Positions 16,509 through 25,513 of a DNA stretch of 64,000 nucleotides are shown here, piece by piece (positions within the stretch are counted from its first letter, which is position 1; every line of letters starts with the position of its first letter). The position numbers and the translations under genes were made by a program. Source of the stretch: Jeotgalibacillus salarius (lineage in GTDB: Bacteria; Bacillota; Bacilli; Bacillales; Jeotgalibacillaceae). The stretch covers positions 354,297 through 418,296 of the forward strand of contig NZ_SORX01000003.1 of NCBI RefSeq assembly GCF_004405125.1. Direction: 5' to 3'. The notes beneath the pieces are model-generated. The model was given only the letters and a program-made list of their open reading frames with translations, made no database searches and was not told where the DNA came from.

Positions 16509-17131
16509 ATCACAAACCCGTCCCCCGATGTATTCACCACCACATCAAACCCCTCGCGATACCTATGCATAAACACCTCGTACTGAACCCGCCGCTCATG
16601 GTGTGACTGCTTCAAATACTCAAGTTCCATACCGCGCTCTTTAATATCACGGCCGGATCTTCTCAAAAATTCCGTCTCACCATCAGTATAGAAATAAATA
16701 CTGAGATCAAATAATGACTGATCCAGAAACGCCACGCTCATTCCCTCTGCAACCGTCACTTTCTTATCAGATGAAAGCAGCTCACTCGGCAGCCAGTCTG
16801 TATCAAGCGTATACAGGTCCATTCCCTTTTTCAGCATCTTCATGTCCCTTTCAAGCGACAGCATGTGATGAGCTGCCGGGTGACACGCCGTCATTTTAAA
16901 TGTATGCTCTTTACCTTCCCACTCATATGTAATCATCGTGTTCTTCCTGACCGCAGAGTCAGTAATATACGGATCCGTATTCAGTATATTCAAATGATCC
17001 TTCCCAATCCGCTCAGCTAGATTCTGTGTAAAAGTCGTTTTACCGGCAGCCCCGTGTCCTGAGATGCCAATCAGTATTCTCCTATCTGCCCTTTTAATTA
17101 ACGCCAATATCTCCTCAATCAATAGATCCAT
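16490..17131 (-). CDS. P-loop kinase, uridine kinase/phosphoribulokinase-like
   Basis: 213 residues with Walker A GISGHGAAGKTTFTQN (about residues 22-37), a following NTDPYI typical of the uridine kinase family base-binding region, and a late VTVAEGMSVAFLD resembling Walker B. It probably phosphorylates a nucleoside or another small alcohol; the substrate cannot be read. The 3' end, including the stop codon, lies inside the 21-bp repeat array, so the repeats may have replaced the original C-terminus. Confidence 0.82.
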   Translation of the reverse strand: MDLLIEEILALIKRADRRILIGISGHGAAGKTTFTQNLAERIGKDHLNILNTDPYITDSAVRKNTMITYEWEGKEHTFKMTACHPAAHHMLSLERDMKMLKKGMDLYTLDTDWLPSELLSSDKKVTVAEGMSVAFLDQSLFDLSIYFYTDGETEFLRRSGRDIKERGMELEYLKQSHHERRVQYEVFMHRYREGFDVVVNTSGDGFVIEKMRM

Positions 17132-17274
17132 CCCATAGCCCCCTTGCTATTTTAACAATTTCTATCATACCTCCTCCCAACAAAAATTGGTAACGTCTCC
17201 TTTTAAACGAAATTCCCCGGAACTTCCAGCCTGTTCGTCCGTATATTTACTAACAAACCTCTGGAGGGATTCAC

Positions 17275-18222
17275 GTGGAAAAAACACTTGAGAAAAAACA
17301 GCTGGATCTGAGAAAAAGACTTGATGAGAAACGCAAATTAGAAAAAAGACAAGTAAATGTTCGTTCACAACTCGTTGAACATGAACACAAGAAGCAGGAG
17401 CTTGAACAGAGCCTTTCAAAAGAGCAGCTGGATCTGCATAAAATAGACCGTTTCTCGTTAGTAAACGTGGTGAGAAAGTGGAAAGGCACGCATGAGGAAC
17501 TGCGGGAAAAAGAATATGATGAGGCCGCAAAAGCTGAATTGAAACTGAACGAGCATGAACAGATGCTTGAGGATCTGCGAGGTGACGCAAATGAACTGGA
17601 GAACAAACTGTCCGCTTACGGAACTGTTGAGGACGACTGGGAAGCGTTTTTGAAAGAAAAAGAGCGCTGGATTAAACAGAATGACGGTGAAACAGCCCGT
17701 GAAATTGACCTCCACCTGAATCATTATGCAGACCTTGACGCGCTGCTCGTTGAAATTGATGAGGCGATTTATGCCGGCCGTAGTGCTGAAGCTTCACTGG
17801 AAGCTGCCCTTGCAAGCCTGAATTCAGCACACGGCATGTCAACATGGGATACATTCCTTGGTGGCGGTATGATCGTAACCGCAATGAAGCATAATGATCT
17901 CGATCAATCACAGGATGCTCTGCACGATGCCCAGCGCAGTCTTCGTAAGTTTGAAGCTGAACTGAAAGATGTCAAAGATGAAACAACTGAATCAATGGAT
18001 GTGGAGAGAGGTTCCTTTATTACATTTGCAGATTACTTTCTGGATGATATATTTTCAGAGTGGACGATTCACAGCCGGATCAATGATTCGATTAGTAAAG
18101 TAGAAGAAACAAAGTCAAAAGTTGTGCGTGCTGTTGGCAACCTGCAAAAAGAACGAGGCCAGATTCTGCAGCAGCAGAAAGAGGCCTGGGGTCGCTACCA
18201 GCATTGTATTGAACACAGATAA
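17275..18222 (+). CDS. Coiled-coil protein of unknown function
   Basis: 315 residues, highly charged. Residues 1-130 are almost uninterrupted heptad repeats (Lys/Glu/Leu-rich), a glycine-rich spot MSTWDTFLGGGMIVTAMKH lies near residue 195, and coiled coil resumes around 215-240 and 270-310. GTG 17275 follows GGAGGG. No signal peptide or membrane segment. The serine-hydrolase gene starts 25 bases downstream, so they are likely co-expressed. Confidence 0.82.
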   Translation: MEKTLEKKQLDLRKRLDEKRKLEKRQVNVRSQLVEHEHKKQELEQSLSKEQLDLHKIDRFSLVNVVRKWKGTHEELREKEYDEAAKAELKLNEHEQMLEDLRGDANELENKLSAYGTVEDDWEAFLKEKERWIKQNDGETAREIDLHLNHYADLDALLVEIDEAIYAGRSAEASLEAALASLNSAHGMSTWDTFLGGGMIVTAMKHNDLDQSQDALHDAQRSLRKFEAELKDVKDETTESMDVERGSFITFADYFLDDIFSEWTIHSRINDSISKVEETKSKVVRAVGNLQKERGQILQQQKEAWGRYQHCIEHR

Positions 18223-18247
18223 AATGATGACAACAGGAGTGACATAA

Positions 18248-19348
18248 GTGAACTGGATTTTTATTGGATCAATGATTGTTGCACTATTGATTGGTGGGGG
18301 ATCCGCCTTCTTTGCATATCATACGAGAAAAATAAAACCGCGTGCTTTCACACAATTTATCAAAGAACGCCCTGATACCATTTCCCTGAAGGTTCAGCGA
18401 AATGATGAGGTGCTTGTTGCACAGCAGGAAAACCTCATGCTTCCGCTTGCCAGCACGGCAAAAATGGTGATTGCAGTTGAATATGCTAAACAAGCAGCGT
18501 CAGGCAACATTAATCCTGATGAGGTGATATCTCTTTCAACGCTTGAACCTTTTTACTTCAAAAGAACGGATGGCGGCGCACATGAAGCATGGCTGAAAGA
18601 GATCAATCGCCAGGACCCCGTGACACTCTCTCAGGTGGCAGAAGGTATGATGCATTACAGTTCAAACGCAAACTCAGACTACCTCATGCACAAACTTGGA
18701 CTGGACAGAATCAATGCGGGTCTTGAGGAAACAGGCCTCACAGATCACGAGCCGATCTTTCCATTTGTCGCAGCGCTTGCTGTACCTTATATACTGACAA
18801 CTGAACAGAACCTGACGCTAGAAGGCGCAAACGCTGAAATCCGTGATATGTCAAAAGAAGAATATAGAAATATGACCATCATGATCATGGAACGCTGGCT
18901 GGATCAGCCCTGCACAGATCAGGAAAAGCAACAGATACTGAAATGTCTGACAGCACCTGCTCAGAAAAACTGGTCTGATCACCTGACCCGCTCCAACGCC
19001 AAAACGTATACGGATTTCATGGAGAAGCTGAACAGCAAGACGTTTTTTTCAAAAAAGGTTCACAGTCACCTGGATCCACTTCTCGAACCACTCATGGAAA
19101 GTCCAAAGAACCGCGAATGGCTCAGACATACCGGTCAAAAAGGCGGTTCAACTCCGCACGTGCTGACTTTTTCGTTGTACGCCACTGACCTTAAAGATAA
19201 CCGGACTGAAATCTCATTCTTCGCTGATGGGCTTGAGCTGCTTGAGCAGATCAGGCTATCGAAATCCATGAATGATTTTCAGAAAGCAATTTTGAGAGAT
19301 GAAGATTTCAGGACACATATAACAGAAAAGTTATCTCAGAAACACTAA
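18248..19348 (+). CDS. Membrane-anchored serine hydrolase (class A beta-lactamase-like)
   Basis: 366 residues with an N-terminal membrane anchor (FIGSMIVALLIGGGSAFFAY) and an extracellular penicillin-binding-type fold. The SxxK motif is ASTAK near residue 69 (nucleophile Ser), an SxN motif appears in YSSNANSDYL, and a KGG in TGQKGGSTPHV takes the place of KTG. It could be a carboxypeptidase, esterase or lactamase; the altered third motif speaks against a standard beta-lactamase. GTG 18248 follows AGGAGTG. Likely one unit with the coiled-coil gene. Confidence 0.83.
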   Translation: MNWIFIGSMIVALLIGGGSAFFAYHTRKIKPRAFTQFIKERPDTISLKVQRNDEVLVAQQENLMLPLASTAKMVIAVEYAKQAASGNINPDEVISLSTLEPFYFKRTDGGAHEAWLKEINRQDPVTLSQVAEGMMHYSSNANSDYLMHKLGLDRINAGLEETGLTDHEPIFPFVAALAVPYILTTEQNLTLEGANAEIRDMSKEEYRNMTIMIMERWLDQPCTDQEKQQILKCLTAPAQKNWSDHLTRSNAKTYTDFMEKLNSKTFFSKKVHSHLDPLLEPLMESPKNREWLRHTGQKGGSTPHVLTFSLYATDLKDNRTEISFFADGLELLEQIRLSKSMNDFQKAILRDEDFRTHITEKLSQKH

Positions 19349-19429
19349 ATTTGGAGGTCATTATTTTGTTACTTTATTATTGATTTTTCAGCTTCTATTT
19401 GACTACCACCAAAAAAGGAGCTGACTGAA

Positions 19430-19834
19430 TTGAATTTCCAATATGATTTGAATGGTATTACCCCACAGATGCTCGAAGGGTTTTTCGACGGGTGGCCTGA
19501 TCCCCCGTCACCAGAGAAACACATGAAGCTTTTAGCAAACAGCAGTCATATCGTTGTTGCGACTGACGCTGAGAAACAACAGGTCATTGGTTTTATTACA
19601 GCGATCAGTGATGGGGTCCTGTCTGCTTATATTCCACTCCTTGAAGTATTGCCTGCTCACAAAAACGATGGCATCGGCAGTGAGCTTGTACGCCTGATGC
19701 TTGATCAGCTGAAGGATTATTATATGGTTGACCTTTGTTGTGACGACGATCTTGTTCCTTACTATGAAAAGTTCGGAATGTATAGAACAAATGGAATGAT
19801 CGTCAGACATTATGCAAGACAGTCCGGGGAGTAA
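19430..19834 (+). CDS. GNAT-family N-acetyltransferase
   Basis: 134 residues. The acetyl-CoA-binding segment is VLPAHKNDGIGSELVRLML (about residues 68-86), followed by PYYEKFGMYRTNGM near the C-terminus. TTG 19430 lies after AAGGAG. Substrate unknown. It ends just before a hairpin terminator shared with the convergent DHFR-fold gene. Confidence 0.85.
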   Translation: MNFQYDLNGITPQMLEGFFDGWPDPPSPEKHMKLLANSSHIVVATDAEKQQVIGFITAISDGVLSAYIPLLEVLPAHKNDGIGSELVRLMLDQLKDYYMVDLCCDDDLVPYYEKFGMYRTNGMIVRHYARQSGE

Positions 19835-19857
19835 TAGGAGTTGATTTTTTGGAAAAA

Positions 19858-19892
19858 GCGGGATGACTAAAAAGTCATTCCGCTTGTTTTTT
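19858..19892. terminator. Bidirectional terminator
   Basis: GCGGGATGACT pairs with AGTCATTCCGC (one G-U pair) around AAAA, followed by TTGTTTTTT; lies between convergent genes. Confidence 0.87.
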
Positions 19893-20399
19893 CATATAAT
19901 GCAACATCACAATCTGATTATATATCTCTGTTCCTTTAAGCTTAAGTTCAGTGTACTTTGAACCCTTTGGAAATAGTGGAACTCCCTCACCAAGCACAAC
20001 AGGGATGACTGCTATATAGTATTCATCAATCTGTCCTGATTCAAGACAAGCTTTTACAACTTCTCCCCCGCCGACTATCCAGACCGGACCACCGTGTTTT
20101 TTCTGCAGTTCAGGCAGCAGCGTGTCCACTGATTGTGATGTAAAAGTGGCATATCCATCCTCCTGCTTTGTTCTTGATAGTATATAAACCGGTCGATCCT
20201 GATAGGGCTTTTCATCTGACATCTTCAGCACTTCCTGGTACGTACGATTCCCCATCACAACTGATGAAATTCCACTGTAAAAGTCGTTGTACCCATTGTC
20301 TCCCTCACCTTCCGCTTTCAACAGCCAGTCAAGAGAATGATCCTCTTTTGCAATCATGCCATCAAGGCTCATTGCGATGTAAAGAATGTTTTTACTCAC
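19875..20399 (-). CDS. Dihydrofolate reductase-fold protein (RibD C-terminal type)
   Basis: About 174 residues. The N-terminal ILYIAMSLDGMIA and the NADPH-binding VWIVGGGEVVKACLE (residues about 113-127) are hallmarks of the RibD-C/DHFR-like family, which reduces small heterocycles; the true substrate of these stand-alone copies is unknown. GTG 20399 with AAAGGAGG upstream is chosen; an in-frame ATG at 20435 lies before the ribosome site. It is followed by the terminator at 19858. Confidence 0.85.
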   Translation of the reverse strand: MSKNILYIAMSLDGMIAKEDHSLDWLLKAEGEGDNGYNDFYSGISSVVMGNRTYQEVLKMSDEKPYQDRPVYILSRTKQEDGYATFTSQSVDTLLPELQKKHGGPVWIVGGGEVVKACLESGQIDEYYIAVIPVVLGEGVPLFPKGSKYTELKLKGTEIYNQIVMLHYMKKQAE

Positions 20400-20449
20400 T
20401 TCATGTGCCTCCTTTATGAACCACTTTTCAGCCATGTAACAAGTTGATT

Positions 20450-20821
20450 TTATTTACGCCAAAAAGTCGTACATTCTGCTTTATTCTTCATGTTAAAATC
20501 AATCATTTTTCTAAGCAGATCATAATCCACAGGTTGATTCCATGGAAATCTTACGAGCATTTTACTGTGATCATGTCCTGCTTTCTTAATTTCATCTGCA
20601 AAATAATCAATGCCTGCTTTTTCAGGCGAAACAGCCAGATGCTTTTTAGATGTACTAAAAGCAATAATGAACGTGCCGTGATGCGTGAACATCGGCTGAT
20701 TCCATGCTATTTTCTGAATCAGCTCGGGATAAGTATGACTTACCCAGCCCAATACATCTGCTGTCTGCTTTCGGTGCTCCGAATTTTCAATTGTCTCAAG
20801 AAATTCCTGGAAAGTTTCCAT
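20450..20821 (-). CDS. DUF1801 / Fra-type iron chaperone-like protein
   Basis: About 123 residues. The conserved core WNQPMFTHHGTFIIAFSTSKKHLAVSP-like region (near residues 45-70, here read in parts) and the C-terminal VRFPWNQPVDYDLLRKMI match DUF1801 proteins such as B. subtilis YdhG/Fra, described as a frataxin-like iron chaperone. ATG 20821 follows AAAGGAGG. The frame extends upstream to 20929 without a stop but lacks a second good ribosome site. Orthology to Fra is a guess; the fold assignment is firmer. Confidence 0.8.
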   Translation of the reverse strand: METFQEFLETIENSEHRKQTADVLGWVSHTYPELIQKIAWNQPMFTHHGTFIIAFSTSKKHLAVSPEKAGIDYFADEIKKAGHDHSKMLVRFPWNQPVDYDLLRKMIDFNMKNKAECTTFWRK

Positions 20822-20983
20822 AGTGATGCCTCCTTTTAGTAACTGATACAAAGTTTGGCCTTCTCTTGAATCAGGTTCGACACAAGTATAGAGATTCCTT
20901 CCTACACTCATCGCAACCTCCCCCTTCACAAAATCTTTTTACCCCGCACATCACTTAAAAACTGTTTCTGTTACTTCTTCTGC

Positions 20984-21012
20984 TTGCTTACATCAGTTGG
21001 GTAAAATATACT
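20984..21012 (+). promoter_or_regulatory. Sigma-A promoter of the EAL-HDOD gene
   Basis: TTGCTT (20984-20989) and TATACT (21007-21012) with a 17-base spacer, 38 bases before the ATG. Confidence 0.7.
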
Positions 21013-21049
21013 ATGTATAAGAATAGTATGATTTTAGGAGAGATCTTGA

Positions 21050-22249
21050 ATGTTTATTGCCCGGCAACCAATTTTCGAACGCGATTTAAGCACATTTGGA
21101 TATGAATTACTGTACCGGTCATCCCAGAACGCTGCTGGATATGATGGAACTAATGCTAATTTATCAACGATTTCTGTTCTCCAGGGATTGCTGGAAACAG
21201 GACTTGGAAAAATTAGCGATTATTCGCATGTCTTTGTTAATTTCACCAGGGATATGCTGCTTTGCGATATAGTTGAAGTCATTCCACCTGATCAGATGGT
21301 CCTTGAAATCCTAGAAGGAACGAAAATTGATGATATGCTCGTGAACCGGGTAAAAGAGTTAAAAAAACTTGGCTATAAAATTGCATTGGATGATTTTGAT
21401 GCTGATTTGAACAAGTACGAATTGGTTGAGGATGCGGATATTATCAAGTTTGATATTAGATCCACGCCATTAGCATCAATCACTACACAAGTAGCAGAAG
21501 CACTTGTGAGAAATAAAACACTTTTAGCTGAAAAAGTCGAAACATTAGAAGAATTTGAGCATGCCAAAGAAATGGGCTTTCACTTATTTCAGGGATATTT
21601 TTTCAGCAGACCGAATATTATCACCAGAGCAACTTATAAAAGACAGTACAAACATACATACCTGAAAGTGCTGATGGAATTAAAGGCTCCTGAACCTTCT
21701 TATCAAACTCTAACAGAAATAATAGAAACCGATGCTTCACTAAGCTATCGTCTGATGAAAATTATCAGCCACAGAAACCAAAACAAGTTAGCTTATTCAA
21801 TCAAACGCGCGCTGGTTCAGATGGGGATCAAGGATTTTGAAAGATGGATGAACATTTTAATGCTGCAGGATTTGACGGAGGGTAAGCCGGATGAGCTGCT
21901 AAAACTGTCACTCGTCCGCTCCAAATTTGCAGAGCAGTTATGCGCAGCCAGCTATTTGCACGCAAGAAAAATTGATGCCGCAGTGATGGCACTGTTCAGC
22001 ACAATTGACGCCATTCTCGATGATCACATGGAAAACGTGTTACATACAGTGCCGTTGTCCCCGGAAATTAAGGCAGCTTTGCTAAATGGAGACAGTTTGC
22101 TTGCACCAATCTATCACGCAGTCATATGTTATGAAAAAGGCGACTGGGCGTGTGTTGAAAAGTGGACGAGTGAGTTGAATATTGAACCCGGCCTTTTGAA
22201 TGATATGTATGTTCTTGCAGTGGAGTGGGCGAATGAGGTTTATAAATAA
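21050..22249 (+). CDS. EAL-HDOD domain protein (YuxH-like)
   Basis: 399 residues: an EAL-like domain (1-200) followed by an HDOD domain (205-395). The EAL motif is degenerate (YELLYR instead of EALLR) and the loop-6 DDFGTG is DDFDADL, so cyclic-di-GMP hydrolysis is unlikely. FVNFTRDML and HLFQGYFFSRP mark the barrel, and SLSYRLMKIISHRN starts the HDOD part. The family acts in signalling or as binding adaptors, for example near motility control. A second c-di-GMP protein with intact motifs lies at 28920. Confidence 0.9.
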   Translation: MFIARQPIFERDLSTFGYELLYRSSQNAAGYDGTNANLSTISVLQGLLETGLGKISDYSHVFVNFTRDMLLCDIVEVIPPDQMVLEILEGTKIDDMLVNRVKELKKLGYKIALDDFDADLNKYELVEDADIIKFDIRSTPLASITTQVAEALVRNKTLLAEKVETLEEFEHAKEMGFHLFQGYFFSRPNIITRATYKRQYKHTYLKVLMELKAPEPSYQTLTEIIETDASLSYRLMKIISHRNQNKLAYSIKRALVQMGIKDFERWMNILMLQDLTEGKPDELLKLSLVRSKFAEQLCAASYLHARKIDAAVMALFSTIDAILDDHMENVLHTVPLSPEIKAALLNGDSLLAPIYHAVICYEKGDWACVEKWTSELNIEPGLLNDMYVLAVEWANEVYK

Positions 22250-22259
22250 TGAAAAGTGA

Positions 22260-22296
22260 GATTTACCATTTGCCCTATTTAAACAAATGGTAAATC
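22260..22296. terminator. Bidirectional terminator
   Basis: A perfect 13-bp stem GATTTACCATTTG/CAAATGGTAAATC with an 11-base loop between the EAL-HDOD gene and the convergent MFS gene. Confidence 0.85.
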
Positions 22297-22301
22297 CTTT
22301 A

Positions 22302-23519
22302 TCATGATTCATCTGCAAAAGCTGCTTCCCTTCCCGGTTTCCATAAGAAAACACAGAAAAAACAGGATAGGATCAGCATAAGCAGTGCAGCTGTGATGAT
22401 TGCTTCCCTGAGAGAGAATAAGTCTGCGGCAACGCCAAGTAACAACACAAACAGGATCTGAAGCGCACTTTGCCAGAGTTCGAATACGCTTGTGACCCGC
22501 CCCATCATATCAACCGGTACGTTATTTTGATAGAAGGTCGCCATACCCGTATTTAGAAAAGAGTTAAAGAATCCGAGCAGAATAAACCCTCCTGCAATAC
22601 TTGCAAAAGACCATGAGAATGCATAGATGATATAACCGATTGTCATCATTAAAAGGCCCGTGGTCATCATCACGCGAATTGAAAGCTTTTCAGACATAAT
22701 AGAAAGCAGCAGCGCCCCCGCAATAGAGCCGATGCCGGTAATACTGATTAACAGACTGTATTCAAGCTCTGTCAGCCCGACTACTTCTCTCGCAAAAACA
22801 ACTTCCTGTGCATCCATCGCAAAGGTAAAAAGCAAAATGATGATAAAGCCCATGTACACGGTTGCTACAAAAGATGCTTTTTTCACAAAATCATATACGA
22901 CTGTAAAATCTGCTTTTACCTGTTTTACAGTGAGCTTTGGAATGGTTGCTTTTTCGATTTTCTCCTTTTCAGGAAGCAGCATCATCAGCCAGGCCGCTCC
23001 CACGAAAAACAGTGCATTCAGCCAAATCGTCAGATCAATGGAGGTGAGCAGAATGAGCGTCCCTGCCACTGCCGGTCCAACGATAAAAGCGCCTGAAGCG
23101 GTAAAAGAACGGATGGCATTGAACCTTTTTCTCATATCCTGCGGTACAAGGATCGTGATATATGTAATTGACGATGGGTTAAAAAACGCCTTTGCAATGC
23201 TGAGCAGGACGAGTATGCCGTAGATAATGATCACATTGGGTGCAAATGGGATCAGCGCAATGAGTCCGGCCCTCGCAACGTACGTCACCATCATCACTTT
23301 TCGCTTACTTCTGTAATCAATAAAGCTCCCTGTCCAGAACTTCATCACAATATTAGTGATTGGCGCTACGATCCACAGACCAGCAACAGCCGCTGCAGAG
23401 CCAGTCATATTCAGGACAATGAGATTGATCGCAACCAGATAAATGAAATCTCCTATTGAGGCTACGCCTGTTGAAGCAAGAAGGACTCCAGGGTCTTTCC
23501 ATTTTTTCAAATTTGTCAT
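22302..23519 (-). CDS. MFS transporter (MFS_3, macrolide-efflux-like)
   Basis: 405 residues with about 12 hydrophobic helices. The start (VLLASTGVASIGDFIYLVAI) and the motif-A-like SFIDYRSKRKVMM between helices 2 and 3 fit the MefA/Enterobactin-exporter branch (MFS_3), so drug or small-molecule export is likely. AGGAGAG precedes the ATG. A palindrome of TetR-operator type lies 63-80 bases upstream, implying that the exporter is inducible, although no TetR gene is present in the window. Confidence 0.88.
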   Translation of the reverse strand: MTNLKKWKDPGVLLASTGVASIGDFIYLVAINLIVLNMTGSAAAVAGLWIVAPITNIVMKFWTGSFIDYRSKRKVMMVTYVARAGLIALIPFAPNVIIIYGILVLLSIAKAFFNPSSITYITILVPQDMRKRFNAIRSFTASGAFIVGPAVAGTLILLTSIDLTIWLNALFFVGAAWLMMLLPEKEKIEKATIPKLTVKQVKADFTVVYDFVKKASFVATVYMGFIIILLFTFAMDAQEVVFAREVVGLTELEYSLLISITGIGSIAGALLLSIMSEKLSIRVMMTTGLLMMTIGYIIYAFSWSFASIAGGFILLGFFNSFLNTGMATFYQNNVPVDMMGRVTSVFELWQSALQILFVLLLGVAADLFSLREAIITAALLMLILSCFFCVFLWKPGREAAFADES

Positions 23520-23581
23520 TGGTTAACTCTCCTAATCAGACTTACATATAAAGTTGGTGAAGCCGAATATAACTACTAATT

Positions 23582-23599
23582 CAAACAATCGTTTGTTTG
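23582..23599. promoter_or_regulatory. Palindromic operator-like site upstream of the MFS gene
   Basis: CAAACAATCGTTTGTTTG: 7-base arms CAAACAA/TTGTTTG around TCGT. Such AAACAAnCGnTTGTTT-type sites are typical targets of TetR-family repressors of exporters. Seen directly; the regulator is not in the window. Confidence 0.55.
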
Positions 23600-23716
23600 G
23601 TATTTAACATACACCTCTGATTGCAGTTCCCCGCCTTGAATAAACCTGAGATACTTCCCATTTTATGTTAACATAATATTAATTGAATTTTAGGAAAATA
23701 GAAAGGAGGCACCAAC

Positions 23717-24145
23717 TTGTCACAACCAGCCCATTTATATACCGTGCCCAAGCATATTATTTCGGCAGCAACAGTTGTAGTGAATGAAAAAAATGAATTG
23801 TTACTGATCAAAGGACCAAGAAGAGGATGGGAGATGCCCGGTGGTCAGGTGGAAGAAGGCGAATCACTTGAAGCCGCTGCGATCAGGGAGACGAAAGAGG
23901 AATCCGGGATAGATATCGAAATTGTCCGGTTTTGTGGGATTTTTCAAAATGTAGAGCGATCAGTCTGTAATACGCTGTTTCTCGCAAAACCAGTAGGCGG
24001 TCAATGTACAACATCTCCCGAGAGCCTGGAGGTTGGATTCTACCCCGTTGATGAAGCACTTGAAATGGTTACGTTCAAAAACTTCAGGGAGCGGATTAAG
24101 CGTTGCCTTCATAAAGACACACAGCCATTTTACATAGCTTTTTAA
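23717..24145 (+). CDS. Nudix hydrolase
   Basis: 142 residues with a full Nudix box: GGQVEEGESLEAAAIRETK continuing into EESGI. TTG 23717 follows AAAGGAGG. Substrate unknown. It stands ahead of two very small membrane genes in the same direction, the first beginning 24 bases after its stop, so the three may be one transcript ending at the terminator at 24584. Confidence 0.87.
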   Translation: MSQPAHLYTVPKHIISAATVVVNEKNELLLIKGPRRGWEMPGGQVEEGESLEAAAIRETKEESGIDIEIVRFCGIFQNVERSVCNTLFLAKPVGGQCTTSPESLEVGFYPVDEALEMVTFKNFRERIKRCLHKDTQPFYIAF

Positions 24146-24168
24146 TTAGTTGAATGAGAGGTGACGAA

Positions 24169-24360
24169 ATGTTTCCTTACAGCAGTTTTTCAAGCCTATT
24201 ATTTTCGATATTGATCTGGTGGGTCATCCTTTTTCTGCTTCAAAGGTTGTCTAACCGTTACCCTGAGCCAAACCCAATCAAAAAAGATCTCATTATTTCA
24301 TTGCTGCAAAGTATTATAGTTATCATTCTCTTTCCCATCATTCTCTACTTTCTTATCTAG
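24169..24360 (+). CDS. Small membrane protein
   Basis: 63 residues, two transmembrane helices (SLLFSILIWWVILFLLQRL and IVIILFPIILYFLI) with a proline-containing polar loop between. ATG 24169 is preceded by GAGAGGTG. No recognised family. Confidence 0.68.
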   Translation: MFPYSSFSSLLFSILIWWVILFLLQRLSNRYPEPNPIKKDLIISLLQSIIVIILFPIILYFLI

Positions 24361-24397
24361 ACGGGGTAGCTCATAAAATATTGTAATGGAGGTCTTT

Positions 24398-24577
24398 ATG
24401 ATGGATTCAACCTTTTTCCTATTTCCAATTTTCATATTTCTTCTTTATATAGCAGCATTTATCTTTGTGGTTTGGTTCATGGTTACATTAATTAAGCTGC
24501 AGAAGGAAAAAAACGAGCATTTAGCCAAGATATCAAGCGGGATTCACCTGATAAGCAACAAGCTTGATAAAGAATAG
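24398..24577 (+). CDS. Small membrane protein with amphipathic tail
   Basis: About 60 residues: one long transmembrane segment (FFLFPIFIFLLYIAAFIFVV and onward) and an amphipathic tail HLAKISSGIHLISNKLDKE. GGAGG precedes two in-frame ATGs (24398, 24401). The arrangement of helix plus charged tail resembles the 43-residue gene at 51634. Function unknown. Confidence 0.66.
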   Translation: MMDSTFFLFPIFIFLLYIAAFIFVVWFMVTLIKLQKEKNEHLAKISSGIHLISNKLDKE

Positions 24578-24583
24578 ATGCAA

Positions 24584-24624
24584 AAAAAGACGTCACTTTC
24601 CTCTGATGGAGGTGACGTCTTTTT
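24584..24624. terminator. Bidirectional terminator
   Basis: AAAAAGACGTCAC pairs perfectly with GTGACGTCTTTTT; the inner bases extend the stem further. Lies between convergent genes. Confidence 0.87.
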
Positions 24625-24634
24625 GTACATTGCC

Positions 24635-24985
24635 TTATGATTTCTCCTCACTGTCCGATTCACTGCCTGGAAGTGTAATATGAAGTGTCTCGATGTTGAT
24701 AGAATAAGCCGGAGCCACAGGCTCGCTTTTAAAATCAGAAGAGGCAATCTGTGCTTTTAATTCTTCAAGCTGTGTCTTAAGATCTTCAAGTATGCGATTT
24801 TGCTGATCATATCTCTTTTGAACTTCAATTTTATCGATCTCTTCTTCTTTAACCGCCCTAATTGCTGCTACTGTATCTATTGCATCCGCAACCGTTGTTA
24901 AGGCTGCAGCAATAACAGTAAGTCTCGAAGCAGAAAGACCTCTTCTGTGATTGATTGAACTGTCAGGTAAATATGGATCATTCAT
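24635..24985 (-). CDS. Hypothetical coiled-coil protein
   Basis: 116 residues: an N-terminal polar stretch, a mildly hydrophobic helix (SRLTVIAAALTTVADAIDTV), a coiled coil of about 35 residues (KRYDQQNRILEDLKTQLEEL and onward) and an acidic C-terminus. Seen in sequence; no function or family is recognised. Confidence 0.7.
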   Translation of the reverse strand: MNDPYLPDSSINHRRGLSASRLTVIAAALTTVADAIDTVAAIRAVKEEEIDKIEVQKRYDQQNRILEDLKTQLEELKAQIASSDFKSEPVAPAYSINIETLHITLPGSESDSEEKS

Positions 24986-25084
24986 AAGCTTCGCCCTCCC
25001 TATTTACACGGACAAAACTGTATTCGTTAGTTTAGTAAATGCAAATGGGTGTAAGTGCGTGACAGGGTTTGATTCAGTGTATAA

Positions 25085-25483
25085 TCAAACTTCTATATTC
25101 CTCAACCAGTCGGCTGCAAACGGAAAAGCCGCCAGGGCAACTATTGTAAATAACACCATTTGAATGAGTGATACTTTAAAATCGTCTGTCTCAAGGTATT
25201 TCCACTCTATGAAAATATTGGATATACCATGTAAGTATACAATCAATAATCCGTATAGAGCTGTATCCATCCACGAATCTGTAAACGTGTGAATGACCAT
25301 TAAGATAATCACACTAAACACTGAAACGATCATATTCGCAGCTGTATGATATCCGTTAATCGTCTGACCTCGTTTTTTTCTGATCTTCAGTTTTAAAAAT
25401 TTTATGATGATCACAGCCGAAAGCTTATCAAGTAGATAGATCGTCAGTAAGGTAAGAAAAACGATCAGCAACAATTCCCACAC
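25085..25483 (-). CDS. Membrane protein, DUF4181-like
   Basis: 132 residues with four hydrophobic helices and a basic loop KFLKLKIRKKRGQTINGYH after the first. The pattern of helix, KxxKIxKK loop, NxxH, and an Ex(K)YLETD segment before the last helix pair resembles DUF4181 proteins of Bacillus; a relative lies at 51814. GTG 25483 has AGGAGG upstream. It is separated by 30 bases from the S41 lipoprotein upstream. Confidence 0.74.
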   Translation of the reverse strand: MWELLLIVFLTLLTIYLLDKLSAVIIIKFLKLKIRKKRGQTINGYHTAANMIVSVFSVIILMVIHTFTDSWMDTALYGLLIVYLHGISNIFIEWKYLETDDFKVSLIQMVLFTIVALAAFPFAADWLRNIEV

Positions 25484-25513
25484 ACTTAGCCTCCTACTCT
25501 AATAAATTACGAT

